A DNA stretch of 64,000 nt from Blastomussa wellsi (GCA_947652115.1 OX393564.1:18003662-18067661); one strand, 5' to 3'. Counted from the stretch's first letter, positions 32,873-43,302 are shown. Numbers and translations: made by a program. Notes: generated by a model not told the origin, from the sequence alone.

Positions 32873-33509
32873 ATGTTAATACCAAATTTTGATGTTGAAG
32901 ATGATGTAGTCTCAAACTTCAAACAACGATATAATTTCATGCCTCATCAATGTTTTCGGATGCTGATTTGTGGTCCAAGTGGTTCAGAAAAAAACAAACA
33001 CACTGATACATATGATCTACAATCTACTATATTTTGATAAAATTTATCTCTACGCGAAAAACTTAGAACAGTCCAAGTATCAGAATCTTATGAACGTCTT
33101 CCAACCTATCAGTAATGAAGTTGGTTATGATGTTATTGAAGCAAGTAATGATGATATTATTCCAGTTCAAGAGCTTGATAGTGACTCACAGAAAATTGTT
33201 ATCTTTGATGATTTTGTATGTGAGAAGAACCAAAAACCACTGGTTGACTATTTTATACGAGGGCGACATAAAAATTGTAGTGTAATTTATCTAAGTCAAA
33301 GTTATTATAAAACACCAAAAGACATAAGATTGAACTGTTTACACTTCTCCATTTATGAATTCCCAAGTGCTAATGAGAAGAGTTTAATTTGCCGTGAAAA
33401 CAGTATTCTAAAAGAATCATATGAGAAAGCAACGGAAGAACCATACAGCTTCATATACGTTGATAAACCAAGAAAATTCACAGCTAAAAATTTCAATGAA
33501 AAAATATAA
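32873..33509 (+). pseudogene. Polinton A32/FtsK-like packaging ATPase, frameshift in Walker A
   Basis: Begins MLIPNFDVEDDVVSNFKQRY at ATG 32873, only 11 bp after the BEL/Pao duplication. Walker A is reached as CGPSGSE, where an indel in an A run (about 32985) breaks the frame. The downstream frame continues NTLIHMIYNLLYFDKIYLYA, then Walker B KIVIFDDFVC (about 33194-33225) and a sensor-like SVIYLSQSYYKTPKDIR. The stop is at 33509. These ATPases pump the genome into capsids. The broken nucleotide-binding loop makes it inactive as read. Confidence 0.85.
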
Positions 33510-33521
33510 TCTAATTATATA

Positions 33522-33632
33522 ATGAGTTATTCAAATGGACTTTTACCGACATCAACAACAACAGCAATGATGAGTTCACAACGGGGATTGCCTGGTATTG
33601 GTTTTAAATTGACAGATGATGGAAATTATAAT
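33522..33632 (+). pseudogene. Fibre-like protein, N-terminal 37 codons
   Basis: ATG 33522, 12 nt after the ATPase stop: MSYSNGLLPTSTTTAMMSSQ, then RGLPGIGFKLTDDGNYN. It is cut at 33632 by the Crypton insertion and continues at 35628. Confidence 0.75.
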
Positions 33633-33752
33633 TAACAATTATTCGCCGAAGGCGAGGTGAATATTGTCGAATAATCCCCGAGACGGAGTCGAGGGGATTA
33701 TTCGACAATATTCACCGAGCCTGAGGCGAATAATTGTTTTAGTATAATTTTA

Positions 33753-33784
<32 letters not shown>

Positions 33785-34025
33785 GCATTTTATTTCCGGT
33801 GTAAAGGTCACATGCGCCAGCGGGAACCCCGCGTGCGAATGATCAATCACATGACTCAAACTTCAAACAGACTTTGCATTGCGTTAACTTTTCAGCTTTC
33901 AAACAAACTTAAAAGACGTCTCTAAGCAATAGCTGCACTCGAATTTGCAGCGAAGCAGTACTTTGGAAGACGCAATTCAAAAGAAAGCAGCTTAAAGTTT
34001 GTAGGATGAAAGAAATTTCGTCGCA

Positions 34026-34574
34026 TCACTTGTTGATGGTCAAAGTAATATTGAATGAACATCCGTGAAACTTCCCCGATGGCAAAATCGAACTCGGATT
34101 AATTCCGTTGGAAATTAGGACGTTTTCGTCGCTTTGAATGGTGGAGACGCTGGTTTCTCCCGGTGGAACTGGACTGCTTCGGGCCATCGCATCTCTCTTT
34201 GATTCTGAAGCTGAGGAGCTGGACGCGGCTCTTGGTGGTGTATTTTCTTTCCTGTCGATGAAAGAAGTTAGCGCGGACGACATGCGCTGGAATTGATGCA
34301 AGGTGGGCCTTTTGCAGTAGCTTTGGATGCTTGCGTCACTTTTGTGGCCAGTGACTGCTTTTATTTGTCGAGTTTCCACGTTCGCCGAGGACAAAATGGT
34401 GACCGTGGTCGCCCTGAGGGAGTGGTTGGTGAAATACGGCTGGATCCAGGCTCTTTGCGACATGGTTTTAAGCATGTTTTCAAGCGTGTTATGGCCTAAC
34501 ACCTTCCTCTCGAAACAGACACTATCTTCCTCTGGATTAAACCTTGTAGATTCTGCCTTGGGCCGTTGGAACAA
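34026..34574 (-). pseudogene. Crypton tyrosine recombinase, C-terminal catalytic part
   Basis: Frame contains NHSLRATTVTILSSANVETR, QIKAVTGHKSDASIQ and SYCKRPT. The Arg (HSLRAT), the GH pair and the Tyr (SYCKR) fit the R..H-x-x-R..H..Y order of tyrosine recombinases. It is similar to animal Cryptons and their domesticated relatives. Stops and an inserted repeat between 34575 and 34811 separate it from the N-terminal exons. Confidence 0.75.
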
Positions 34575-34840
34575 AAACTCTACCTTGATTGAGATGCGAA
34601 AGATACGACTTGATGGTCTGAACTGGGCATCTCTTGGAACCGGGGCTTAAAAATATTTTTCCATCTGAGTGATCTTCAGTGCCCTCAAGGCCGCCCGTGT
34701 GAGCTCAAAAACTCTTCACCTGCGGCTGTAACTGCCAAGCGAAGCATGGATTGCTTCATGAGACTTTGATGTTCTCTATATAATTTGGTTTTATCAACTG
34801 GGTTGATAATGTCAATTGGCCACCGTAAAGAGATTCAAGT

Positions 34841-35269
34841 GCTCTTTTAGCGAAATATAGCGAAATGTAAAACCATGTTGTCTGCAGCAAAACGCGAGGT
34901 ATTTCCGTATCTGCACTCGCCAATTCTCCGCTCTCAAACAACTTTGAATAATTTCGGCCGTCAAAGGATTCTTTTGGATTGTTCCGGGAATTTTACCGGT
35001 GCTGGCAAGGTGCTTAAGGTAAGAATTAAAAGCTTTATTTGCTTCGTTAAACTGAATTCCGTCGCAAATTGAGAATTTCTTGTTGAGTGGAGGTGAGCGT
35101 AGATAACGATCTAAGGCCGCCCTGATTGACAACAAACTTTTTTTCTTGTAATGGCTTCCGTCTTGCTTTCTTGCCGACAAATAATACTTCGAAAGACATT
35201 TGTTCATTCCGTGGATATCCATGCACTCAAATTCTGTTTTGAATTCGGTTTGTTGTGCAAACCATGATT
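34841..35269 (-). pseudogene. Crypton recombinase exon 2 (N-terminal domain)
   Basis: Acceptor tttaacag at 35270. The frame reads SWFAQQTEFKTEFECMDIHG, then YYLSARKQDGSHYKKKSLLS and IRAALDRYL, the SAM-like N-terminal fold of Crypton proteins. It joins exon 1 across a 126-bp intron. Confidence 0.7.
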
Positions 35270-35335
35270 CTGTTAAAGGTAAATTAAGAGTTACGATTGT
35301 AATTTACCTGTTGGTTATTTCAGCTCGAGCTGTCG

Positions 35336-35368
<33 letters not shown>

Positions 35369-35395
35369 GTAATAAGTTCAAAGAGGCTGACTTAC

Positions 35396-35513
35396 GTTTA
35401 AAAATTTTAACACCATACTTGGTTGCATACTGCGTTGACTTAAGAACTGCACTAACGTTAAGTTCCGCAATTTCTTCATCGGAAACATTTGCAAACCGGC
35501 TGCTTGCAGCCAT
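35396..35513 (-). CDS. Crypton recombinase exon 1
   Basis: ATG 35513 (MAASSRFANVSDEEIAEL...), ending at a perfect donor GTAAGT. About 39 residues; the remainder of the open frame past the donor is intronic. Confidence 0.55.
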
Positions 35514-35627
35514 TTTGTTTTTGCTTTATATAAACCGCCTGGAGCGGTTTATATAGCGTCATATAAGGAACCGCTCGACCAATCAGATTTCTGGAAACTC
35601 TTTGTTCAGCTCTGAAATTATACTAAT

Positions 35628-36854
35628 CTCGATTATAAACTAATAAGGAATCTTGAATGCCCTCCAGATGTCGCCGAGGATGATAGTTATGATCACTACG
35701 TAACAGATCTGAAGTCGGGTGTTAATAAAGAATACCTCAATAGTAAATTCCTCAAAAAAGGCAAAGATGGTAATTATTTTGATTTAAATCAATATGTTAT
35801 TAGAAACACAGAACCATATCATGATGGGCTTTTTGGAGATAATGATTTGGTGAGCAAAAAATATGTCGACCTGACCAGTAATAGTTTATTACCTCTTGAT
35901 GGATTAAAACAAATGAATGGTGATCTTGACATGAACAACAAACACATAAACGACGTTAGTAGTCCTTCCACAAATTTACAAGTAGCAAATAAAGCGTATG
36001 TTGATTTGATCTCATTGTCAGTTCTCGGTGAGAATAAGATGCTTGCAGATCTTGACATGAACCAAAAAAAGATAATAAACCTAAAAGATCCCATTGATGA
36101 TCAAGACGCTGCTACTAAACAATGGATAAACACTCAACTAAATACAAAGGTAAGCAAATCAGGTGATTCCATCAATGGCACTCTTGATATTTTTGGGATA
36201 TTAGACATGAACAATAATAAAGTTACCGGAATGGCTAACCCTTCTGCTGCACGTCATGGTGCTAATAAATCGTATGTTGATAATCAATTTGCTCAAAAAC
36301 TCAACCTCTCAGGTGGAAATATGACTGATAATATAAACTTGGTTAATACTCACAAAATAATCAATTCAGCAGATCCAACAAGTGACAAAGATCTGATCAC
36401 TAAAAAGTATATGGAAGAGCATGTGAGTCAATCACATGTAACTGCTTCCAACAGATTAAATGCTTTCAAATATATCATGGATGATCCTGGTGGACAATTA
36501 ACTGAAGAAGATGACATAGAATTTGGAGATATGGTGACTGTGCAATCAAGCCCTCGTTCAATTAATAAAAATGCTGTTGACACAAAACTACTTTTGGACT
36601 CGAATAAAGGATATTATAGTTCGAGAATAGCGGTTAATCTATACGTTTTACCTAACAGTGATTACACAATGGCTTTTGAACTTATTTGGACTGATAACAA
36701 TATCGATCGCGATACTATATCTATCAACGGTGTTAGTACCATTGAAACGATTCATAATGTTTTGAAAAAGGTCTTTGATAATTATGCTAGATTGATCGTT
36801 CAGTTCACTAAAACACAAAATATTGGAAACAACTATATATTGATGTTATTATGA
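35628..36854 (+). pseudogene. Fibre-like protein, main part
   Basis: Continues the fibre frame after the Crypton (LDYKLIRNLECPPDVAEDDS ...). It contains at least five degenerate repeats of the type DLDMNNKHINDV...ATKQW/KAYVD, typical of trimeric phage-tail-like shafts. The C-terminal 120 residues form a distinct domain (AVNLYVLPNSDYTMAFELIW). The stop is at 36854. It presumably made a receptor-binding spike of Polinton virions. Apart from the insertion the frame is intact. Confidence 0.75.
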
Positions 36855-38222
36855 AAATGAAAACTGGGGTATCATATCTTGCAAAACTTCAGACATACAT
36901 ACTATTTTATGGTGTTAAAGGGATAAGTTTAAGTTTAAGTTTAAGTTTAAGTTTAATAATGCTTTTTACCATATGTATAAATAGGTACAGAAGGTAAAGG
37001 AAAGCAATAGGGGGAAACTGAATTCCCATATAAAAACTGCTCTCCAAGCTAATAGATAATACAATTAAAAAAGAAAATAATTACAGTTACAATACATTTA
37101 CAATCTCAATTACAACAACAGACAACTAATTACAAAGATAATTCAGTAATCGAGTTTTAAAAACATTCAAACTGGAAGCTGACATAACAGAATTAGGTAA
37201 GGAGTTCCAGTCATTAACATAACGGTTAAAAAAAGATAATTTAAAAGAGTTTGTCCTTGCCGCTCTAGGTCTAATTTTAAAGTCATGGTTCCTTCTAGTT
37301 CTTGTTGGTCCAGTCAGATCAATATATCTGGTATAATCCACATCAGAATAACCACGAATTATCTTGTAAAGTTGAACCAAGCAAAGGTATTTTCTTCTGA
37401 GCTCCAATGTTGACCAGGATTCAATCAAATGTGGCACCAAGTATTTATGATGCTTTATGGACTGTTTGTGATGGTAAGATTGTAATGAATGAAGTCATTG
37501 ATATGGGTGGTAAAGCAATGATGGGGATTAAAGAAGATATTGTAGATTCTGGAGCTGTTAATTATAAACAACTTGTTGCATACTGTTTGAGTCTTGAAAC
37601 AAAATTGAATGATTTAATCAATAAAAACAGAAACAAAGCTATTATGAAGAGTTATTTGATGATTGGTTTGATTGTCTTAACCCAAATATGTTTAATATTA
37701 ATCAAACAGCAAATGGTGCTGTTGTTAACAAAATAAATAACCGGTTGATTTTTGACCCGACAAAGGATCTGAATGATTTTGATATGTCTCAAGGTTTTGT
37801 GTTAGGAGCGTATTTTGACCTATATGATAATATAGACATAAATGGTGAAGCATAGTGAAGCTATCCAATTTATTCAATTTTATGGGTTGCATAATCTCGC
37901 CTATATCCACATTTATAAAGATTCATTTAAACTTAGAATTGGTAGAAATAACTTTACTAAAGCAATATCATCAAATTATGAAAATAAACAATTAATGATT
38001 TGGTTTGCAAAAAGAGGCAATCTTTGGCAGCTTTGTCTATGCGATAACGCTGTTTTCATCAATGAAACATTGAATATAAATGTCAACTTTAGCAGAATCA
38101 GATTAGTATTCTCACAACATGTTCAACGTATTGCATTCAGCCCTAATTTTTATGCTGTAAATAACCCAGAATTCCATAAAATATTATTTCTCGAGAAATT
38201 GAGAGGAACATACTTTATATAA
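36851..38222 (+). pseudogene. Second fibre-like or spike protein, broken by a LINE and frameshifts
   Basis: Starts at ATG 36851, overlapping the fibre stop (ATGA): MKMKTGVSYLAKLQTYILFY. It is cut near 36918 by a LINE and resumes about 37425 (NVAPSIYDALWTVCDGKIVM). It slips frame near 37660 and again near 37850, then ends as FHKILFLEKLRGTYFI at 38222. Small charged and aromatic-rich domains, no known family. The overlap suggests co-expression with the fibre. Confidence 0.55.
36918..37425 (-). mobile_element. 5'-truncated LINE fragment with TTAAG tail
   Basis: The minus strand encodes a LINE C-terminus (YLCLVQLYKIIRGYSDVDY, SFFNRYVNDWNSLPNSVM, FKTRLLNYLCN stop). Its 3' end on the + strand is an aagttt microsatellite at about 36925-36957. 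The boundaries are estimated from the interrupted Polinton frame. Confidence 0.8.
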
Positions 38223-38233
38223 TCAATTGATAT

Positions 38234-38347
38234 ATGAATACTGAAAAGATAAGAATTTGGTTGAAGAAAGTAAAAGACTTCATTCTTTGCTGCAGAAAAA
38301 CAATGGATGAAGTTGAAGATGTTATATATAATATAGATAATATATAA
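38234..38347 (+). CDS. Short Polinton ORF, unknown
   Basis: 37 residues (MNTEKIRIWLKKVKDFILCC...). It has a basic amphipathic start and an acidic end. It lies 11 bp after the spike stop. It may be chance; no family is recognised. Confidence 0.3.
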   Translation: MNTEKIRIWLKKVKDFILCCRKTMDEVEDVIYNIDNI

Positions 38348-38404
38348 TATGATGGAAGAATATATAATATATTATATGATTGAAGAATATATAATATATT
38401 ATAT
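38330..38404. repeat. AT-rich imperfect direct/palindromic repeat
   Basis: Repeats of gaatatataatatattatat directly precede the next ATG at 38405. They could hold a promoter or be slippage. Confidence 0.45.
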
Positions 38405-38899
38405 ATGATAGATCAACGTAAAAGCATATTTAACTGGAATCACATATCAAACAAACTGACAGAGGATCAGATAAAGGAATTAAAATCATACTACCACACA
38501 TATCATATAAAGTGTTGGGTATATAAACAGGCTGTAAAAGACTTTAAAAAATGGAAATTGCTGGGGAACTCACTGTCTATCGTCTTTGCTTCTGGAGGTA
38601 TGGCCTCTACTTTAGCAACGGGTGGTATTAGTTTGATTACTATTAGTACGACAGCGCTTCTAATTCAAGGTTGGATGAAGCATAAAGACCTTGATTTGAA
38701 AATACAAAATTCAACATATGCTTATCAAAGTTATAATCATCTATTAATTATAATAAAATATGCAATGAGATTAGGTGAATTTGATAGAGAACTTTTAATT
38801 AATTCAATGAATAATATTGATAGTTATGTTATTGATATTGGACCTGTTGTTGATAAATTTTATAAAAAATATGATCAGATATTTTGTCTTGAAGAATAG
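38405..38899 (+). CDS. Polinton hydrophobic (membrane?) protein
   Basis: 164 residues, intact. Residues about 52-88 (LGNSLSIVFASGGMASTLAT, then GGISLITISTTALLI) form one long or two short membrane segments; both flanks are basic. No known family. Position next to the fibre genes suggests an envelope, entry or lysis role, but this is inference. Its 3' end overlaps the convergent VLTF3-like frame by about 70 bp. Confidence 0.6.
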   Translation: MIDQRKSIFNWNHISNKLTEDQIKELKSYYHTYHIKCWVYKQAVKDFKKWKLLGNSLSIVFASGGMASTLATGGISLITISTTALLIQGWMKHKDLDLKIQNSTYAYQSYNHLLIIIKYAMRLGEFDRELLINSMNNIDSYVIDIGPVVDKFYKKYDQIFCLEE

Positions 38900-39522
38900 A
38901 TTTAATTTCATCACCAATTAGATTCATTATTTCGTTCCAATATTTATTATAAAATGCTAGTGTCTTTTTTGATTTTGTTGAAGTGATATCTTTATAATGA
39001 ATATTCATCATCTTAAACAGTTCTATGATTATAAATTTAATACTAATCATTCGTTTACGACTATTATTAACTAAATGTAGAACATTATCAATCTTATTGA
39101 ATGCTTTATAAATCCGTTCCCTTTGATTATAAGTTAATTGAACATTATTATTAAAAACTAATTTATTAATCACATTCTCAATATAGTATTAGCGATGATA
39201 TATAGATTTCCTTTTTATTTTATACATATTTTCATAAAAATTAAACTTATTCATTGTGAAGTTATAAACATCAACTAAACCACAACTTATACATGTATTC
39301 ATTCCATTTAAATTAATAATATTTTGATTATCACAACATTTTTTTATTTTCCATCTTATTATTATACATGTAATGTGTCAACTGTTTATCACAAAAAGGA
39401 CACATAACTTCAGTTTTGCTTAGTTCATTGTGAATTATAGAGTTACAATACATCTTATTATTTTCCATCTTATTATTTTTATAATGTGCCAAATCTTTAT
39501 ATCCCTTTATATTTCGCTTCAC
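38829..39522 (-). pseudogene. VLTF3-like late transcription factor, broken
   Basis: The minus strand starts within the right terminal repeat with the zinc-finger half shared with polB (EVMCPFCDKQLTH). A slip in an A run (about 39345) leads to a second Cys pair (NTCISCGLVDV). An in-frame TAA (about 39192) separates this from the C-terminal domain (RERIYKAFNKIDNVLHLV, RKRMISIKFIIIELFKMM, KTLAFYNKYWNEIM). The C-terminal pattern resembles poxvirus-type VLTF3 found in Polintons and giant viruses; the assignment is by pattern memory. It would direct late (virion) gene expression. Confidence 0.55.
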
Positions 39523-40122
39523 TTTATCATTAGGTATACAATACTTTATGATTCAGGCCAATTTAAGTTTCAATCCTAAGTTAGGTTAAGTTAGGTTTTG
39601 ATCCTAAGTTAGGTTAAGTTAGCCTAAGTCAGTTTTTGATCCTAAGTTAGGTTAAGTTAGGTTTTGATCCTAAGTTAGGTTAAGTTAGCCTAAGTCAGTT
39701 TTTGATCCTAAGTTAGGTTTGACTTTGGAAAAATCTTTATGGAATTTCACGCATGCGGAATTTCATTCCAGCAGCCTTTGGAATAAGCTGGTGGAAAAAG
39801 TGACCAAAATCAGATTGGAAAATCTCACACAAAATCAGCTGATGGAAAAAGTGACCAAAATCAGCTGATGGAAAAATTAGCACAAAACCAGCTGATGGAA
39901 AAATGAGCACAAAATCAGCTGATGGAAAAATGAGCACAAAATCAGCTGATGGAAAAATGAGCACAAAATCAGCTGATGGAAAAATGAGCACAAAATCAGC
40001 TGATGGAAAAATGAGCACAAAATCAGCTGATGGAAAAATGAGCACAAAATCAGCTGATGGAAAAATGAGCACAAAATCAGCTGATGGAAAAATGTTCTTA
40101 CACCCCCATATACTATACTACT
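39341..40122 (-). repeat. Polinton right terminal inverted repeat
   Basis: Mirror of the left repeat; ends CCATATACTATACTACT at 40122. It has about nine 27-bp units (about 39880-40090) versus about five on the left, so it is about 120 bp longer. It lacks the MITE and the tandem module duplication seen on the left. Confidence 0.9.
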
Positions 40123-40128
40123 GCTTAG
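40123..40128. other. Polinton target-site duplication, right
   Basis: GCTTAG, identical to 12466-12471. Confidence 0.92.
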
Positions 40129-40386
40129 GTAGGTTTGACTGCAAGCTCTTAATTTGTTTCGGCCCATATGCATTAATCACAAGTATTTTAATGTTTCAAT
40201 TGTCCTTTGTGCGCTTCCGTCTGGTTTTGACAATTTAGACTTTTATAGTACTTTCTGTTTTCAAAGGCTTAGACTTCACCATAATTCTCTGAATACGGTT
40301 TTGACAAATGTGGTTTGTTGTAGTTCTTTCTGTGTATTAGACTTTATCAGAATTCTTAAAAGATAATTTTAATACTCCTTTCAAAG

Positions 40387-40590
40387 GTTATTGGCGACAA
40401 GAAAGGAGGTGAAACAGCAGAGATATTGAAGAGGAACTTCAGCCAAATAAACATTGTAGAAGAAATTCGTCAAGTCGTTCAACTACCAATAAAATTCATA
40501 CACGTCACCAGGAACCCATTTGACAACATTGCAACTTTGATGCTTCGCCGCACACGTTTACGTGACGCAGCAAGAGAAGAAGGAGTTAAA
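40387..40590 (+). CDS. Sulfotransferase-like protein, exon 3 (3'-phosphate-binding motif)
   Basis: Residues 186-253, phase 0 at both ends; acceptor ctttcaaag, donor gtaagc. It contains IKFIHVTRNPFDNIATLML (about residues 220-238). Arg227-Asn-Pro matches the 3'-phosphate-binding motif R-N/D-P of PAPS-dependent sulfotransferases. It lies only 258 bp downstream of the Polinton, so the insertion left the acceptor region intact. A nearly identical second copy of this exon is at 61416-61619. Confidence 0.82.
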
Positions 40591-40907
40591 GTAAGCACTA
40601 AAATTTTTGAAATCTTTGACATGCGATCTTGTGCTCTTATAATAAACAATTAATTCATGCACTACCGCGGTTGAATATGAGATGAAGCGCGCAGCGCCGA
40701 GTTCGCTATAACTATCTCATATCAAACACACGCAAATAATTGTAATATCTGAGCTCCAGGCCACTCTCTTTTACAAGCACATCAACCATATTTGTTTTCC
40801 TTGGTATATGAGCTCATTTCCCATGGCCTGAAAACCAATGAACTCGGGTACTCGCGCGCAACATGTCATGGCTAGTTATTGATAATGGGAAAGTCATTTG
40901 ATATGGA

Positions 40908-41103
40908 ACACCCCTCTGTAAAAGACCCACTGAAACCCTCCCCAGTGACTGTGCGGTGTGACCCAGCGTACTTTGCTTGAAAAAATAATAATAAACAAGA
41001 AAAATAAAACAGAAAACGAGCGGACCCAGTGGGAACCCGGTGACTTTTTTCCCGACACCCAGTTAGGATAAAGATTCCACTGGGTCTGTTACAAAGGGGT
41101 TTT
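40908..41103. repeat. Palindromic MITE with ATGGA duplication
   Basis: Ends acacccctctgtaaaaga and ...tacaaaggggtttt; flanked by ATGGA (40903-40907, 41104-41108). The paralogous copy at about 61950 lacks it and shows a single 'atgga'. Confidence 0.75.
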
Positions 41104-41175
41104 ATGGAGTATCGGGGACCATCGGACTGAAATGTTTTTCCTTCTCTGTTTTTTTTTTCCTTCTTCAATTGTCAA

Positions 41176-41349
41176 ATACACCTTATTCCAAAATGGCTAC
41201 CATCTTAATATTCTTTTGTTGGTATTCAAATTAGCCCTTGTTGCCTCGTTTTTAAGCTCAAAAATCAAAAGAATGTTTTATCTTGAACGAGGCAACAAGG
41301 GCCAATTTGTATGTGCATCAATCAGCGGCCATTTTGGAATAAGGTGTAT
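41176..41349. repeat. Palindromic MITE (CACCTTATTCC family)
   Basis: Inverted ends ATACACCTTATTCCAAAATG and complement. Inner palindrome with 'ttgttgcctcg'. The paralogous copy near 62025 lacks it. Confidence 0.75.
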
Positions 41350-42203
41350 GCGTTTTATAACTTTTTTTATATTTATACAATCTTACAATAGATTGTTCAG
41401 AGCAACCTTACCTTTAATGTGCTACTGGGATGAAAAAAAATGTTGTTATCCTTCTAGATTTTATATTTGGAAAGAGAGCTCTATGCCAATTATTAAGTGC
41501 GTTATTTTGAAGAGCGAATTCGTATTTAAGCTGTCCGTCATTATCAGATTTTGTTGAAGAAGAATTCCATTGACAGAGCTGGATCGAGAGTGAAAATGTC
41601 GTCATCTTCTCTCAGTTTATTTTTTCAAGCGTGAATCTAGTTAATTAGTATGCAGCTCGAGCTTTTAGAAGCAAATTGCTGTTCTGCATACCAAACTAGC
41701 TGGGAAGACGCATTAAAAAATAAATAGTGAGCAGATGACGCAATTTTCTCTCTCGAACTGGTTATTTTGAATGGTGGACAGGTATTAAAAACGAAATGTC
41801 GTCGTTCAGAACAGGTTAGTGAGGCTAATTTAAATATATACAAAAGAATTTTAAATTGGCAGCCGTTTATGAATAGGGTCTATAAGACAGAAAAATTCGT
41901 AAATAAATCTTGAAATGTTTGTCCGCAGTGCGCGCAGATATACGTCTTCTCGTTGACTTGGCAACGGATTTTGACCTTAAAAATTTCCATGAACCGCCAA
42001 CGCAGATTTGACTGAGAATTTTCCTGCCACTTTTCTGTTAACTGAGCTGCATTAACTTCAAATGCCTCCCATCGATAAAGTAATAATGGGTTCTGATTGC
42101 TGGAAACCAATTGTCAAATGCTCATTGGAGTTTTGTTTGAAAAAGGCCACGTCTAACTGACATTTGTGGTTATTTAATTGTTTGATTGCTTTCGTTTTGA
42201 CAG

Positions 42204-42542
42204 ATAAACAACGCAACAATTCTTAACAAGATAATTGGCTCATACTTTGGACTGGTAGCCGTCAACCAACGCATTAGGGAACGGTACGGAAATGACGTTA
42301 TCGATGTTCCGGGACACGAAATAGTGCTAAGACCAAAAGAAACATTGCAAAGACTGTGCCACCATTTAGGAGTCACGTGTTCCGATGATTACATTGAAAA
42401 GTGCAGCAGGATTTTGTATGGAGTTCCGTCAGTCACTAGAAACAAAGTTGTCTGGACCGCAGAGCAAAAAGCCCGCGTCACAGAAATGATGAAGAACTTC
42501 TCTTTCCTTCATAAATATTCATTCGATGAATACCCAAAGTGA
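42204..42542 (+). CDS. Sulfotransferase-like protein, exon 4 (C-terminus)
   Basis: Residues 254-365, phase 0; acceptor gttttgacag. Contains the predicted helical region VPGHEIVLRPKETLQRLCHH and LGVTCSDDYIEKCSRILYGV, common at the C-terminus of membrane sulfotransferases, and ends at TGA 42540-42542. With exons 1-3 it completes an uninterrupted 365-residue protein, so the host gene appears intact despite the load of intronic transposons. Confidence 0.82.
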   Translation: MNNATILNKIIGSYFGLVAVNQRIRERYGNDVIDVPGHEIVLRPKETLQRLCHHLGVTCSDDYIEKCSRILYGVPSVTRNKVVWTAEQKARVTEMMKNFSFLHKYSFDEYPK

Positions 42543-42707
42543 TGTTCAAAATAGTAGTATAATGATACAACTAATATCAGAAAAGTGAGCGGTTTTTTTT
42601 GCCAATGCGACTCTTTGGACGAATGATGCTATTCTTGAGTTAACACAACTGGAATCCCCAATGTCTGGGACCTGGTCTGCATGTGATGACGACGCGAACG
42701 GAGTCTA

Positions 42708-42905
42708 ATTGGTGGTTTTCACGCCACGCAAGTATCACGCAAGATTCACGCACGCAAGAAATAAAATCACTTACCATTCAATAAATTGAGTCAAGAAATT
42801 GAAATATCGTAGAAGAGTAATAAATAAACAACGTGCCAAAGTTTCGGGGATGTACGATATTCTGAACTCGAGTTATTCGGGAAAGTGTATCACTGAAAAT
42901 TATAG
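42708..42905 (-). repeat. Inverted partial copy of the 43303-43893 element
   Basis: Reverse complement of about 43690-43898 (ggtggttttcacg..., aacaacgtgccaaagtttcg). Together they form a large fold-back around a BEL/Pao LTR-like segment. Confidence 0.65.
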
Positions 42906-42912
42906 TGTTTAG

Positions 42913-43300
42913 TACGGACGTACGTATTTTGCACGCGCCCGCGAGTCATGCCGCTTGCCATTTTGACCATGAGAAATGAAAGGTATCACTCTCCCGTTTG
43001 TGCATGGTATACGTGCTTGGTTCTATTTCCATAGGTATGGGGCTCCGCTCTGCAGAGCGCCGCTATAATTGCTACTGATAGATGATTCCCAAAATGGTGG
43101 CCGTAAAAAGGAGCTTCTGCAGAAAGATTTAAATTGCGTTGTTCGAAGAGTAAAAGTTAATGAAAATTTCGGTAGGCCGGTTTTATGACCAAGATGAGTC
43201 TTAATGTTTCAAAATTCGTATAACGTATAATGCGGTAGAGTGTCGGTTTTTGAGTTCGACTTACCGAGGATTCCTGTTCAACTTGTAATGCCGGCCACTA
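42913..43300 (+). repeat. BEL/Pao copy B, LTR-like and leader part
   Basis: 'cgtacgtattttgcacgcgc' (42918 on) matches 71 on in copy A. 'gtggccgtaaaaaggagctt' (about 43098) and 'aagagtaaaagttaatgaaa' match 640-850. Confidence 0.65.
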
Positions 43301-43302
43301 TA

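Larger units (their letters stand above)
33633..35623 (-). mobile_element. Crypton-type (tyrosine recombinase) element in the fibre gene
   Basis: 1991 bp flanked by TAAT (33629-33632, 35624-35627). The left end carries a long palindrome (about 33634-33740, aacaattattcgcc ... ggcgaataattgtt). Next to it TAGTATAATTTTAGAGCTG is inverted at the right end (CAGCTCTGAAATTATACTA). A second hairpin (tataaaccgcctggagcggt) lies at about 35527-35560. It encodes a spliced tyrosine recombinase on the minus strand. A 65-bp Penelope-like LTR fragment (about 34778-34840) has disrupted it. Confidence 0.8.
12472..40122. mobile_element. Polinton/Maverick element, complete but decaying
   Basis: A 27,651-bp element bounded by inverted repeats starting AGTAGTATAGTATATGG and flanked by GCTTAG. 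It carries the typical virus-like set: protein-primed DNA polymerase B, integrase, adenain-like protease, packaging ATPase, major and minor capsid proteins, fibre-like proteins and a VLTF3-like factor. Removing the nested insertions (BEL/Pao 8.4 kb, Crypton 2.0 kb, LINEs about 0.65 kb, MITE 0.16 kb) leaves about 16.5 kb, a normal Polinton size. Most genes have one to three frameshifts, so it cannot be autonomous as read. It lies in intron 2 of the sulfotransferase-like gene. Confidence 0.95.

Noticed and set aside
39737..40238. Long frames on both strands at the right Polinton end
   Set aside because: Same cause as the left array; no codon or domain support.
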